Shown piece by piece: positions 1-8,631 of a DNA stretch of 59,383 bases. Below the pieces are notes generated by a model. It saw only the letters and a list, made by a program, of their open reading frames with translations, had not been told where the DNA came from and did no database searches. Origin of the DNA: CAZKFA01 sp964551925 (GTDB lineage Bacteria > Cyanobacteriota > Vampirovibrionia > LMEP-6097); assembly GCA_964551925.1 (NCBI GenBank), contig CAZKFA010000005.1, positions 1-59,383 on the forward strand, in the 5' to 3' direction. Numbering within the stretch: position 1 is the stretch's first letter; each line of letters starts with the position of its first letter. The translations under genes were made by a program, and so were the position numbers.

Positions 1-3000
1 GTTCTGGAGCAAGTTTGACAGGTATAACAGTATCAAATGGAGTAACGGCAGCATCTACATTTGGAGCTGATAATGTTCTACTAAGATCAGATGGAATAAG
101 TAGAGGCTCTCAGTCTTCAGGAATTACAATAGATGATAGTGATAACATTACTGGTGTCTTCTCTCTTGGTATTGGTCCAACGACTTCACTTGATGCATTA
201 CATATACATCAAAATGGTGGTGGTGGTAGATATATCAGGTTCACTAACGAAGATACTAATGGAGTTGGTCTGGCTAATACAACAACAGATGGTTCTACTA
301 TAGGAATCACTGGTACTGAGGGTTTGGAGTTGCGTAATTACGAAGCTAAACCAATTCAGTTCTATACCAACAACACTCAACGTATGGAGATTGCAAGCGG
401 CGGTAAGGTTGGAATAGGAGTTTCACCTTCTAATTTCTTATTAGAAACTGCTGGCGACATCGGACCATCAGCAGATAATTCTTATACCCTTGGTACTGGG
501 GTTATGAGATGGAATAATATTTATAGTAGAGCTTATAGTGTCGGAGTCAATGGCTCAGTATTATTTGGTAACACTACTGACACTGCTTTCAAAACATCTA
601 TGCACAAATATGATGTGAGTGGTTCTACTGCTCTTGTTCTCAAGAATTGGAACGGAGACAATCTTGCTTATAATAAATCATACAAAGTTACTGCTTGGAA
701 TCCTGGCACTTCAACATTAACAGGTGCTATAGGTTATTTCATCGGAGATGGCACCTCAAGTTTCTCTTTGGCTCTAGAGCATGAACAAGGTACTGGTGCT
801 GAAGATATACAACTTTATCTCAATTCAGGAGTACCAACTATTAAGCTTTATAGCGGCGCAACTATTAGAGCAGTGAGAGTCTTACTAGACGAGCATCCAC
901 ATTTTGGATCTGCTACATATTCTTTTGGTGTGAATCAAGCTATGAGTGTCAATTCTAGCGGGAATATTATTATTCCTAACAGTGTCATTGCCAATGCATT
1001 TATTGGTGATGGTTCTAGCTTAACAGGCATCACAGCTTCACCAGCTGGCTCGGACACTCAAATACAATTCAACAATAGTAATTTACTTGGAGCAAGCGCG
1101 AACCTCACCTGGGACGGTACTTATTTCTCAGCTTCGAATGCTAGACTAGGAGTTGGTTCCGCTGCACTACCAAGTATAGCTTTTACTAGTGATCCTGACT
1201 CTGGTATATATAATGTTTCCAATGGCATAATTGCAGTTGCCACCCAAGGCATTGAAAGGTTAAGAGTCGATGGTGGTGGTAATGTTGGCATTGGAACAAC
1301 TTCAACAGGCACATATAAATTAAATGTCACTGGAACCATTAATTCTTCTAGTACTATTTCTGCAAGTACTTTCTCTGGAAGTGGCGCTTCCTTAACATCA
1401 CTAAATGCAGGCAATATTTCAACAGGAACTTTAGCTGCTGCTCGTGGTGGTTCTGGAATATCAAATACTGGTAGCTTTACATGGGGTTCTAATAATATTA
1501 CGTTCTCTACTAGTGGCGTTACAACACTCACTCTACCAACTATTGGTACTCTTGCCACTCTTGCTGGTACTGAAACACTTACCAATAAAACTTTGACAAG
1601 TCCAACTATCACCAGCCCGACTATTACGGGAACTGGATCTATTACCGCTAGTTCTATTACTGCTACAACATCATTTAAACTAGGTTCTTCAACTACTGCT
1701 GGTTATGTTCTCACTGCTGATGCTTCTGGTAATGCTANNNNNNNNNNNNNNNNNNNNNNNNNNNNNNNNNNNNNNNNNNNNNNNNNNNNNNNNNNNNNNN
1801 NNNNNNNNNNNNNNNNNNNNNNNNNNNNNNNNNNNNNAACTTCACGCTCCAATAACACTGCTGTTGGATATAGGTCTGGTTACGCACTCACAACTGGCTC
1901 CAACAACACTTTATACGGCTCTCAAGCCGGTGACAATCTCACCAGCGGATCAAACAATATCATCATTGGTTACAATATAGATGCGCCTGCTATAAATAGC
2001 GCAAACACAATGTCCATCGGCAACTTAATCTACGCCACTGGTGTAGATGGTACTGCTACAACGGTTTCTACGGGTAATGTTGGTATCGGCAAATCCTCAC
2101 CAGGTTCTAGACTTGATGTCAATGGAACCATTACTACGACTGGCTTCCGCCTAGGTACGAGCACTACTGCTGGCTATGCCTTGATTGCTGGCTCTGATGG
2201 TACTGGTACTTGGACTGCTTTGAGTACCGGCGCAACTGATATCGACGGGTTGAGTGATGCCGTAACTTTAAATAATTCGATTTTCTTAGGCAGTAGTACT
2301 GTTGCTAATAGTGGTACTACCTGGGCTACTGCTGTTGGTTACAATGCTCTCTCTGCCAATACTAACGGTGGTTTGCAAAATTCTGCTTTTGGCTATCAAT
2401 CTTTGAAACTCAATTCTACTGGTGATTACAATACAGCAAGTGGTTTCCAATCTCTTACAGCTAACACCACAGGTAGTTACAATACCGCTGTTGGTCTTAG
2501 CGCTCTTTTATCAAATACTACTGGTCTATCAAATACTGCAGTTGGTGCTCAATCCATCCTAGTAAATACAGCAGGAAATTTTAACACAGCTATTGGCTAT
2601 CGCTCTCTTTATAATAATAGTAGCAGTTACAATACTGCTAGTGGTTATCAATCTCTTTACAGTAATACCACAGGCTCATACAACACCGCGAGTGGTTATC
2701 AATCTCTTTACAACAATAATACAGGCTTATATAACACCGCTAGTGGTATGAGCTCTCTTGTTTCTAATACTACAGGCTCCTATAACACTGTTAGCGGCAA
2801 TGAGGCCGCTTTTTACACTCAAACTGGCTCAAATAACAGTATTTTTGGTTACGGAGCAGGCTTTGGTACATCCAGCACGTCATATTCTAATAATTCATTA
2901 TTTGGATACAAGGCAGGTTATGCCTTAACGACTGGTGGCAATAATAATATTTTAGTTGGTTATCAAGCTGGTAATGGTGTTACGACTGGTGCTGCAAACA

Positions 3001-3719
3001 TAGTCATTGGTTACGATATAGATCCGCCTTCAAACACAGCCTCAAACCAATTAGACATCGGTAATTTAATTTATGGTACTGGTTTAAGTTCGACTGGTAC
3101 GACCATATCGACTGGTAACATCGGTATCGGCGATAGTTCACCAAGCGCGAAGCTGGATATAGCAGGTGATATCAAAATCGGCAACCAATCGGCTACTTGT
3201 AGTGCGACAACAGAAGGCTCTCAGAGATACGATTCTACCAATAAGCGCATGGAATTCTGTAATGGAACGGCTTGGGTGGATTTTGGAAGTTCTGGTAAGC
3301 CCTCTTTCTTCCACGTATATCGTGGCGCCGCACAAACAGGCATCACTTCAACTGACGTCAAAATCGACTGGGATACAGAAGTCTATGATTACAATAGCGA
3401 ATTTGATATAACAACCAATAATAGATTTACCGCAACAAGAGCTGGTGTCTATCTTATTGTTCTCAAAGTTCGCGTTCTTTCGCTTGATGTTGATGGCTTT
3501 GTGATAGCTAAAATATATAAAAATGGCGTGCTTGAAGCCCAAAACGTAGAAACTATAGGCAGCTCTTCTGTTGCTGGTAGTACAACCTGTACTGCTTTCG
3601 TCACTCTTGCAGTAGGCGACTATATAGAAGGATGGGTAAGAACTAATAACGCCACTTCCAAGAGTCTTTCTGGAGCAGCGTCAGACACCTACCTGATGGG
3701 TGCAAGGATAATGGATTAA
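1..3719 (+). CDS. Large repetitive surface/fibre protein with C1q-like end, 5' truncated
   Basis: The frame is already open at the window edge. The first readable codons spell GASLTGIT, the same motif seen internally near nt 1010-1035, so the true start lies outside the window. The visible part (about 1,235 codons including a 100-N gap at 1738-1837) is Ser/Thr/Gly/Asn-rich and low in charge. GNVGIG...LDVNG motifs recur, as in tail-fibre and adhesin-like proteins. Nine units of 17 residues (NTASGYQSLYSNTTGSY type, nt 2379-2834) resemble trimeric adhesin head repeats. The last ~140 residues (from about nt 3295) look like a C1q/TNF-type jelly-roll, with FHVYRG, a YLIVLKV strand and a GDYIEGWV strand. 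There is no YadA-type membrane anchor. The likely role is a secreted or surface adhesin, or a phage-like fibre. The stop overlaps the convergent ATPase gene. Confidence 0.8.
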   Translation, partial: SGASLTGITVSNGVTAASTFGADNVLLRSDGISRGSQSSGITIDDSDNITGVFSLGIGPTTSLDALHIHQNGGGGRYIRFTNEDTNGVGLANTTTDGSTIGITGTEGLELRNYEAKPIQFYTNNTQRMEIASGGKVGIGVSPSNFLLETAGDIGPSADNSYTLGTGVMRWNNIYSRAYSVGVNGSVLFGNTTDTAFKTSMHKYDVSGSTALVLKNWNGDNLAYNKSYKVTAWNPGTSTLTGAIGYFIGDGTSSFSLALEHEQGTGAEDIQLYLNSGVPTIKLYSGATIRAVRVLLDEHPHFGSATYSFGVNQAMSVNSSGNIIIPNSVIANAFIGDGSSLTGITASPAGSDTQIQFNNSNLLGASANLTWDGTYFSASNARLGVGSAALPSIAFTSDPDSGIYNVSNGIIAVATQGIERLRVDGGGNVGIGTTSTGTYKLNVTGTINSSSTISASTFSGSGASLTSLNAGNISTGTLAAARGGSGISNTGSFTWGSNNITFSTSGVTTLTLPTIGTLATLAGTETLTNKTLTSPTITSPTITGTGSITASSITATTSFKLGSSTTAGYVLTADASGNAXXXXXXXXXXXXXXXXXXXXXXXXXXXXXXXXXXTSRSNNTAVGYRSGYALTTGSNNTLYGSQAGDNLTSGSNNIIIGYNIDAPAINSANTMSIGNLIYATGVDGTATTVSTGNVGIGKSSPGSRLDVNGTITTTGFRLGTSTTAGYALIAGSDGTGTWTALSTGATDIDGLSDAVTLNNSIFLGSSTVANSGTTWATAVGYNALSANTNGGLQNSAFGYQSLKLNSTGDYNTASGFQSLTANTTGSYNTAVGLSALLSNTTGLSNTAVGAQSILVNTAGNFNTAIGYRSLYNNSSSYNTASGYQSLYSNTTGSYNTASGYQSLYNNNTGLYNTASGMSSLVSNTTGSYNTVSGNEAAFYTQTGSNNSIFGYGAGFGTSSTSYSNNSLFGYKAGYALTTGGNNNILVGYQAGNGVTTGAANIVIGYDIDPPSNTASNQLDIGNLIYGTGLSSTGTTISTGNIGIGDSSPSAKLDIAGDIKIGNQSATCSATTEGSQRYDSTNKRMEFCNGTAWVDFGSSGKPSFFHVYRGAAQTGITSTDVKIDWDTEVYDYNSEFDITTNNRFTATRAGVYLIVLKVRVLSLDVDGFVIAKIYKNGVLEAQNVETIGSSSVAGSTTCTAFVTLAVGDYIEGWVRTNNATSKSLSGAASDTYLMGARIMD
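1738..1837. other. Assembly gap (100 N) inside the surface-protein gene
   Basis: This is a run of exactly 100 N. The reading frame is the same on both sides if the length is taken literally, but 100 N is a usual placeholder, so an unknown amount of repetitive coding sequence may be missing. Confidence 0.95.
2379..2834 (+). repeat. Nine 51-bp coding repeats (17-residue units)
   Basis: Consecutive in-frame units begin N-[TS]-A-x-G and end near T-G-S-Y. Starts are 2379, 2430, 2481, 2532, 2583 (a 16-residue unit), 2631, 2682, 2733 and 2784. They encode the repeat rod of the large surface protein. Copies differ at the DNA level, so this is an old array. Confidence 0.8.
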
Positions 3720-4936
3720 TTGTCCATCTGCAGAAGCTCTTCAAGTTTATCAATATTGCTATAACTAACAAAATATATTTTTCTATCTTTATGCCAAATC
3801 TCATCATCAATCTTCTCATTGATGACCACCCCAAAAGGAGCACGAGGATAGGCTTTGAGGAATTTGGTTAGAGCGGGTAATGGAGCGGCTTTACGTAAAC
3901 CAGATTTGACTTCTATTGGATATGGAATCCGATTACGACTCCAAATAAAATCTATCTCCATTTCATCAGAGGTTCTCCAAAAATAAATCTCTGTATTACT
4001 CATATCAGCGATACCAAGTAAATAATGATAAACAAAAGTCTCTGCTATACAACCCTTATCCAGCCTATTCTTCAACCCACTAAAATCTTTTAATAGACTG
4101 TTACGGATTCCCAAATCATAGAGATAGTATTTTTTGGATTTTTTTAGTTCATTGCTCAAATTACCAGAGAATGATTTAAGTACATAAAGTACAAATGTTT
4201 GCTCCAATATAGTAAGATACCTCTCTACTGTTGGGACAGAAACTCTGATTTCTCCGGCCAAACTAGAACTAGAGATAATTTGTCCTTGTTTATCAGCAAG
4301 TATATAAAGTAGATTATTGAATGCCGCAATATTCTCTTCAGCCACCAAAGCTTTGATATCTTTTTGGATGTATGAATTAAGAATCTCTTGCAAATACTGC
4401 TGTTTGGCCTTATTACTAGGATGACGCTTGATATCATAAGTACCAGGTAAAGCACCATACTGTAAGAATTCATTTAGGCTCGTGTCTATATCTAAATTGC
4501 TACAAAATTCTTTATAAGTCAAAGGCTTGATCCAATATTTCTTAAATCTCCCAGCCAAACTTTCTTTAAGATGCCGATGCATCTCCAAAGCTGAAGAACC
4601 AGATGCATAAATTTTCAAAAAATCTTTTTTATGCCATTGGCTATGATCATAAATTGCCTTAAAGATTTTAGAAATATTTTCTACGTAATGAAATTCATCA
4701 ATAAAAATATTAGTACCAGAAGATTTCAATAATTCAATTATTTCAGTTTCACTGGTGTTAAATAATTTAAGCTGATCGGACGATTCAAGATTGAAATAAT
4801 AGTCATCTTTAAGATTAAGAGCTACTTTCTTCATCAAGTATGTCTTGCCCACTTGCCTAGCACCAACAAGAACGCTAATTTTAGAATCTTGCGCATCTCT
4901 AATTAAATCATCATTAATAGACCTATGGAATTCCAC
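3716..4936 (-). CDS. AAA-family ATPase with DUF4143 domain
   Basis: About 406 residues. The N-terminal half has a P-loop (GARQVGKTYLMKK) and a Walker B segment (IFIDEFHYVE). The C-terminal half has the DUF4143 pattern of a fold related to PD-(D/E)XK nucleases, ending in PIEVKSG. This is the common AAA_14/DUF4143 family, often mobile and of unknown cellular role. I chose the GTG at 4936 because a TATACT hexamer (4951-4946) lies 9 nt upstream. An in-frame ATG at 4957 would put the promoter inside the gene. The gene is solitary, and its 3' end overlaps the convergent surface-protein gene by a few bases. Confidence 0.85.
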   Translation of the reverse strand: MEFHRSINDDLIRDAQDSKISVLVGARQVGKTYLMKKVALNLKDDYYFNLESSDQLKLFNTSETEIIELLKSSGTNIFIDEFHYVENISKIFKAIYDHSQWHKKDFLKIYASGSSALEMHRHLKESLAGRFKKYWIKPLTYKEFCSNLDIDTSLNEFLQYGALPGTYDIKRHPSNKAKQQYLQEILNSYIQKDIKALVAEENIAAFNNLLYILADKQGQIISSSSLAGEIRVSVPTVERYLTILEQTFVLYVLKSFSGNLSNELKKSKKYYLYDLGIRNSLLKDFSGLKNRLDKGCIAETFVYHYLLGIADMSNTEIYFWRTSDEMEIDFIWSRNRIPYPIEVKSGLRKAAPLPALTKFLKAYPRAPFGVVINEKIDDEIWHKDRKIYFVSYSNIDKLEELLQMDN

Positions 4937-4945
4937 TATAACAAG

Positions 4946-4951
4946 AGTATA
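4946..4951 (-). promoter_or_regulatory. -10 box of the AAA/DUF4143 gene
   Basis: TATACT on the minus strand, 9 nt before the GTG at 4936. The mRNA would have almost no leader. No clear -35 is seen. Confidence 0.45.
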
Positions 4952-4980
4952 CCACATTTTTAGAAATACAAATCTATAGC

Positions 4981-5045
4981 TTAGAATTCTTAAAAAATTA
5001 AGATTCTGTACTTTCGGTTTAGAATTCTAAAAAACTTAAAATCCT
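4981..5045. repeat. Pair of 27-bp direct repeats with palindromic core
   Basis: Copies at 4981-5007 and 5019-5045 match at 23 of 27 positions, with starts 38 bp apart. Each begins with the palindrome-like core TTAGAATTC followed by an A-tract and a short T/A block. They fill the space between nadA and the ATPase gene, upstream of the latter. They could be an operator for the ATPase gene or remnants of a small repeat family. Confidence 0.6.
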
Positions 5046-6027
5046 AAGCCCTCGGTCCCTGCCAAATGCTTCTCTGATTACTAATCTCTAACATCTTCTC
5101 TATGGTTAAACGCGCTGGCTCTGCAATAGTCTCAGGGATTGTAATCTCTGTGTATTCTTTATCAATAGCATCATAGAGATTCTCAAGCGAATGATATTTC
5201 ATATTAGGACATAACGGCAACGGAAACACTGTCATAACTTCTTTATCCAAGAAATCAGCCTGAATCCTAGCCACCAAACCTTGTTCAGAGAGTATGATAA
5301 ATTTACGTCCCGGAGAATCTTCAACGAATTTATAGATCCCAGACGTACTACCAACGTAATCAGCTTTCTGCCAAACCTCTGGGTCACATTCAGGGTGTGC
5401 CAAGATCACGGCATCAGGATGGAGTTCTCTTTGTTTATCAACTTCAGCAGAAGTAATCTGCCAGTGTGTTGGACAGAAGCCATCATATATGTGTAACTTC
5501 TTCTCTGGCAAGTGATACTGAACCCACTCACCAAGACCTTTATCTGGCACAAAAATAACTTCTTGATCCGGAAGTGACTTCACAATATCAACAGCATTAG
5601 TGCTTGTGCAGCAAATATCAGATTCTGCTTTAACAGCTGCTGAGCTATTAATGTAACAGACTACTGGAGCGCCTTTGTGTTGATTTTTGAAAGCACGCAA
5701 ATCATCAACATTAATCATATCTGCCATCGGACAGCCTGATTGAATATCTGGCAATAGGACTTTTTTGTTAGGATTGAGGAGCTTAGCAGTCTCTGCCATA
5801 AAATGCACTCCACAAAAAGCAATAATATCGGCATCAGTCCGTGCGGCACAATTAGAGAGCATCAATGAATCACCAACATAGTCAGCAACTCGCTGAACTT
5901 CAAGACGCTGATAGATGTGTGTCAGTATTACTGTATTCTTCACACGTATCAATTCACGAATCTTACCAAAGAGTTCTAACTTCTCAGCAGTTTTATCAAT
6001 TACGGATCTTGCCATTAAGCTTGACAT
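5044..6027 (-). CDS. nadA: Quinolinate synthase
   Basis: 327 residues, the usual size for bacterial NadA. It condenses iminoaspartate and dihydroxyacetone phosphate to quinolinate in de novo NAD synthesis, using a [4Fe-4S] cluster. Visible family features are the cysteines in NCAARTDAD, CGVHFMAE, GCPMADMI, HPECDPEVW and LCPNMKYHSLENL, and the segment HPEC that carries a substrate-binding His and Glu. I chose the ATG at 6027 because TATAAT lies 7 nt upstream; an ATG at 6015 is an alternative. No nadB or nadC lies nearby. The gene is 28 bp downstream of the subtilase. Confidence 0.95.
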   Translation of the reverse strand: MSSLMARSVIDKTAEKLELFGKIRELIRVKNTVILTHIYQRLEVQRVADYVGDSLMLSNCAARTDADIIAFCGVHFMAETAKLLNPNKKVLLPDIQSGCPMADMINVDDLRAFKNQHKGAPVVCYINSSAAVKAESDICCTSTNAVDIVKSLPDQEVIFVPDKGLGEWVQYHLPEKKLHIYDGFCPTHWQITSAEVDKQRELHPDAVILAHPECDPEVWQKADYVGSTSGIYKFVEDSPGRKFIILSEQGLVARIQADFLDKEVMTVFPLPLCPNMKYHSLENLYDAIDKEYTEITIPETIAEPARLTIEKMLEISNQRSIWQGPRA

Positions 6028-6034
6028 GGTATTG

Positions 6035-6040
6035 ATTATA
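6035..6040 (-). promoter_or_regulatory. Consensus -10 box of nadA, leaderless arrangement
   Basis: Perfect TATAAT on the minus strand, 7 nt before the ATG at 6027. Transcription would be expected to start at or next to the A of the ATG. Confidence 0.6.
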
Positions 6041-6055
6041 GCGCAATCTAATAAA

Positions 6056-7966
6056 TTACCTGCGAAGAATCTTCTGCACAGGTCCCGTCCAAACACCATC
6101 TTTGTTTTGCACCATCAAACTAAGCTGCTGATAACCCGGGCTAAGATCTCTCACACGAATCTTACGACTTGTGCTGACAACACCATCCTTACTTGAGATC
6201 CACTGATATTGTGCAACGTTCCGGCGATTGCGCTTGGTCATTCTAGCGTATATGCGTCCACGACGCTGGCGCATACGAAAATTAATACTATTCTGACTGT
6301 TTGGATTCAACGGTCTTGTCTCAACGACATTAACAACCTTATAAACAGGATCAGACCAAGCTCCTGATGTGTTACGAGCCCGCACACTAATCAAATGCGC
6401 ACCTAGAGATAAAGAGTTAGTACTAAAACTTTGTTGGTTATCCAAATAGCCATCTTGATTGGACTCCCAATCATATTCAATAACATCTTCTTCAGAATCA
6501 CTGGCCTTGGCTGCGAACATCGCTTCTTCATTAACCAATGTCAGCGATGGCGTTTGCACCTCATCAACCTCTAACGGGAAGCCTATTACAGCGCTTAGCT
6601 TACCTATAGTTTCAGTGGAACCTCTTTCTTTATAGAATAAACTTTCAGTACGCGCAGCTAAGATTTTATCCTTGACGTCTCGAGCACTCGGCTTGCGTAT
6701 TTTGTTTTTTGCTTTAATCAAAGCCGCTATAGCAGCGACATGTGGGGCTGCCATAGAAGTGCCAGATTTAATATCATAACTATCACCAGGAATAGTGCTC
6801 ATCACCCAAGACCCAGGTGCAACTATATCAACCCAAGTACCGAAATTTGAGAAATGCAATTTCATACTATTATCAGCAATAGCACCAACAGCAAGCACTG
6901 ACTCGATTGCAGCAGGGTAGATCATACGATTACTACCGTTGTTACCAGCTGCAGCAACAGAGACTACTCCCATCTGTTCCGCAAAATCCAAAATCTCTTG
7001 CAAAACAGAAAGCTCTGAACCAGCAAAGCTCATATTAATTACATCAGCACCATTATTAATAGCGTAAGTAATTGCCTCCAATATATCAGAGGTCTTTAGG
7101 TAGGCTGAAGAACCGCTTGAATAGCCAGCTCTAAGTGCCATGATTTTTGCTTCTGGTGCGATACCAGAGATACCAACTGCGTTATTTTGCCTTGCTGCAA
7201 TAATACCAGCTACATGAGTACCATGCCCATGTTTATCCATAGGGTCATTGTCTTCTTTACTACAATCCTCATTGTACGCACAATTGTAAATTACTCCTGA
7301 AACGAAGTCCCAGCCTCTAACATCGTCAATGTAACCATTACGGTCATCATCCTTACCGTTATCTGGGATCTCACGCAGATTAGACCAAATATTCTCCGCC
7401 AAATCAACATGATTATAATCCACACCTGTGTCTATAACTGCAACTACAGCACCTTCGCCTTTTGTAAACTTCCAGAATTTTTCTGGTTGTATCATTGGTA
7501 TACTCCATTGTTGATTATAGAGAGGATCATTTGGCTCTTCAGATATCTCATATAACTGATTAGGGAAGACTGCTTCAATCTCATAATCAGAATTGGCAAA
7601 TTTTTCTTTATTAAGAACCTTAACCATATTTTGGATTTGCTCTGGACTCATCTCTTCATCCAGCTCCAATAGCGCGAACTCCGCTTGAGCACGGCTCTTT
7701 AGCTTATGTAACTTACGCACACGATATTCAAGTCCATGCTTCTGACTAAACTCTTTAACAAAATTTCTTTGAAGCTGTTCACTAGCTCCTGCTTTGCGCA
7801 AACTTGCGAGCAATGCTTGACGACGAGTCGCTTGCTTACGTTTGTGGAATTTCAAAATCAATTCTTTACCCGAAATAGTATCAACTGTAATTTCTTGCGC
7901 CAAGACCACAGAACCACTCAAGAACAGGATTAGAGAGAGTATAAGATTGAGAGAAAATTGCTTCAC
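6056..7966 (-). CDS. Exported subtilisin-like serine protease (S8)
   Basis: About 636 residues. A signal peptide (KQFSLNLILSLILFLSGSVV, cleaved near VLAQ) is followed by a propeptide-like region of about 110 residues. The S8 catalytic domain has the Asp box VAVIDTGVDYNHVDL, the His box HGHGTHVAGI and the Ser box GTSMAAPHVAAIAALIKA. A C-terminal Ig-like/PKD-like region (EYDWESNQDGYLDNQ...) follows, with a basic tail. It is probably secreted and degrades extracellular protein. Start choice is uncertain: GTG at 7966 gives a classical signal peptide, and TTG at 7984 would add six residues. No good ribosome-binding site is seen for either. Confidence 0.9.
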   Translation of the reverse strand: MKQFSLNLILSLILFLSGSVVLAQEITVDTISGKELILKFHKRKQATRRQALLASLRKAGASEQLQRNFVKEFSQKHGLEYRVRKLHKLKSRAQAEFALLELDEEMSPEQIQNMVKVLNKEKFANSDYEIEAVFPNQLYEISEEPNDPLYNQQWSIPMIQPEKFWKFTKGEGAVVAVIDTGVDYNHVDLAENIWSNLREIPDNGKDDDRNGYIDDVRGWDFVSGVIYNCAYNEDCSKEDNDPMDKHGHGTHVAGIIAARQNNAVGISGIAPEAKIMALRAGYSSGSSAYLKTSDILEAITYAINNGADVINMSFAGSELSVLQEILDFAEQMGVVSVAAAGNNGSNRMIYPAAIESVLAVGAIADNSMKLHFSNFGTWVDIVAPGSWVMSTIPGDSYDIKSGTSMAAPHVAAIAALIKAKNKIRKPSARDVKDKILAARTESLFYKERGSTETIGKLSAVIGFPLEVDEVQTPSLTLVNEEAMFAAKASDSEEDVIEYDWESNQDGYLDNQQSFSTNSLSLGAHLISVRARNTSGAWSDPVYKVVNVVETRPLNPNSQNSINFRMRQRRGRIYARMTKRNRRNVAQYQWISSKDGVVSTSRKIRVRDLSPGYQQLSLMVQNKDGVWTGPVQKILRR

Positions 7967-8044
7967 TATTAACTTGTTGCCCAACTAAAAGCTAGTTACA
8001 AGTCAGTCACATACTCTATTTAATTCGTTCTAAATACAGTGACT

Positions 8045-8047
8045 ATG
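8045..8047. other. Intergenic region 7985-8291: no gene seen
   Basis: The 307 bp between the protease and groES hold the minus-strand terminator, a short GAGCT/AGCTC hairpin and the groE promoter. No CIRCE operator (TTAGCACTC-N9-GAGTGCTAA) is present. Confidence 0.6.
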
Positions 8048-8071
8048 TTATTTTCCAAGGGTTCAAAAAGC

Positions 8072-8092
8072 AAAAACCCCATCAAAAAGGGG
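8072..8092 (-). terminator. Rho-independent terminator on minus strand upstream of the protease gene
   Basis: On the minus strand a CCCC/GGGG hairpin with an 8-nt loop is followed by TTTTTGC. It lies upstream of the protease gene, where no minus-strand gene ends. It therefore implies an unannotated short transcript or an attenuator in the protease leader. Confidence 0.55.
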
Positions 8093-8224
8093 ACTTGCTC
8101 GTATATCTAACCCAGAAACAATGTCGCTATACTAGATAGTCAAGGGGAGCTAAAGCTCATACAAGGAAAGCATTCTAGAGTAAACAGATGGTAGTAACTA
8201 CGCTTCGGTTAACAAACTTTTAAT
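8093..8224 (-). ncRNA. Candidate small RNA or protease leader ending in the 8072-8092 terminator
   Basis: The only support is the orphan minus-strand terminator, together with a TTAA-N7-TTAA repeat at 8224-8207 on the same strand, upstream. That repeat matches the spacing of the five promoter boxes described below, but the hexamer 9 nt downstream (TTACTA) is a poor -10. No known RNA family is recognised. Confidence 0.2.
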
Positions 8225-8244
8225 CTATTCTGAGGGTCCTTGCA

Positions 8245-8282
8245 TGATAAAATCAAAGCCACGTTGATCACAAAATAGGAGA
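8245..8282 (+). promoter_or_regulatory. groES extended -10 promoter and Shine-Dalgarno
   Basis: An extended -10 (TG-A-TAAAAT, hexamer 8248-8253) lies about 40 nt before groES, and AGGAGA at 8277-8282 is a good ribosome-binding site. A second possible -10 (TATACT near 8132) lies further upstream. Unlike many genes here, groES has a real leader. Confidence 0.45.
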
Positions 8283-8291
8283 AAAACTAAT

Positions 8292-8612
8292 ATGGCAACT
8301 GTAGAAAAAAACAAAACAAATAAAAAACTAAAGCCCCTTAATGACAAGATAATTGTCGAGAAAGCTGAGGCTGAAGAAAAAACTGAAGGCGGAATCTACC
8401 TACCAAGCGCATCACAAGAGAAACCTTTAGAAGGTATTGTGGTTGCTGTTGGTCCGGGTGCTGCTAATGACAAGGGCGAAAGACAAGCCTTGCAAGTCAA
8501 AGAGGGCGATAGGGTCTTGTATTCAAAATATTCCGGCACTGAAGTCAAATGTGGTGGTAGAGAGCTTTTGATAATTGCAGAGAAAGATGTTCTAGCAATT
8601 ATCGAGTCTTAA
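8292..8612 (+). CDS. groS: Co-chaperonin GroES
   Basis: 106 residues, with a short Lys/Asn-rich N-terminal extension before the usual ~95-residue core. The GGIYLPSAS mobile loop, the VGPG turn and the end GGRELLIIAEKDVLAI are typical. It forms the seven-subunit lid of the GroEL folding chamber in the cytoplasm. GroEL follows 19 bp downstream, so the two form the standard operon. The sequence recalls cyanobacterial-type GroES (EEKTEGGI, VLYSKYSGTEVK). Confidence 0.96.
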   Translation: MATVEKNKTNKKLKPLNDKIIVEKAEAEEKTEGGIYLPSASQEKPLEGIVVAVGPGAANDKGERQALQVKEGDRVLYSKYSGTEVKCGGRELLIIAEKDVLAIIES

Positions 8613-8631
8613 TTAAAAGGAGTAAAAAATT

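Noticed and set aside
1121..1612. 163-codon antisense ORF within the surface-protein gene
   Set aside because: It arises from Ser/Thr-rich repetitive coding sequence on the other strand and has no promoter or ribosome-binding site.
8192..8224. Sixth full member of the 11-bp direct-repeat promoters
   Set aside because: The half-sites fit but the hexamer (TTACTA) is poor and no start codon follows; kept only as a weak sRNA hint.
7985..8291. CIRCE or HrcA operator before groES
   Set aside because: No TTAGCACTC/GAGTGCTAA inverted repeat is present.
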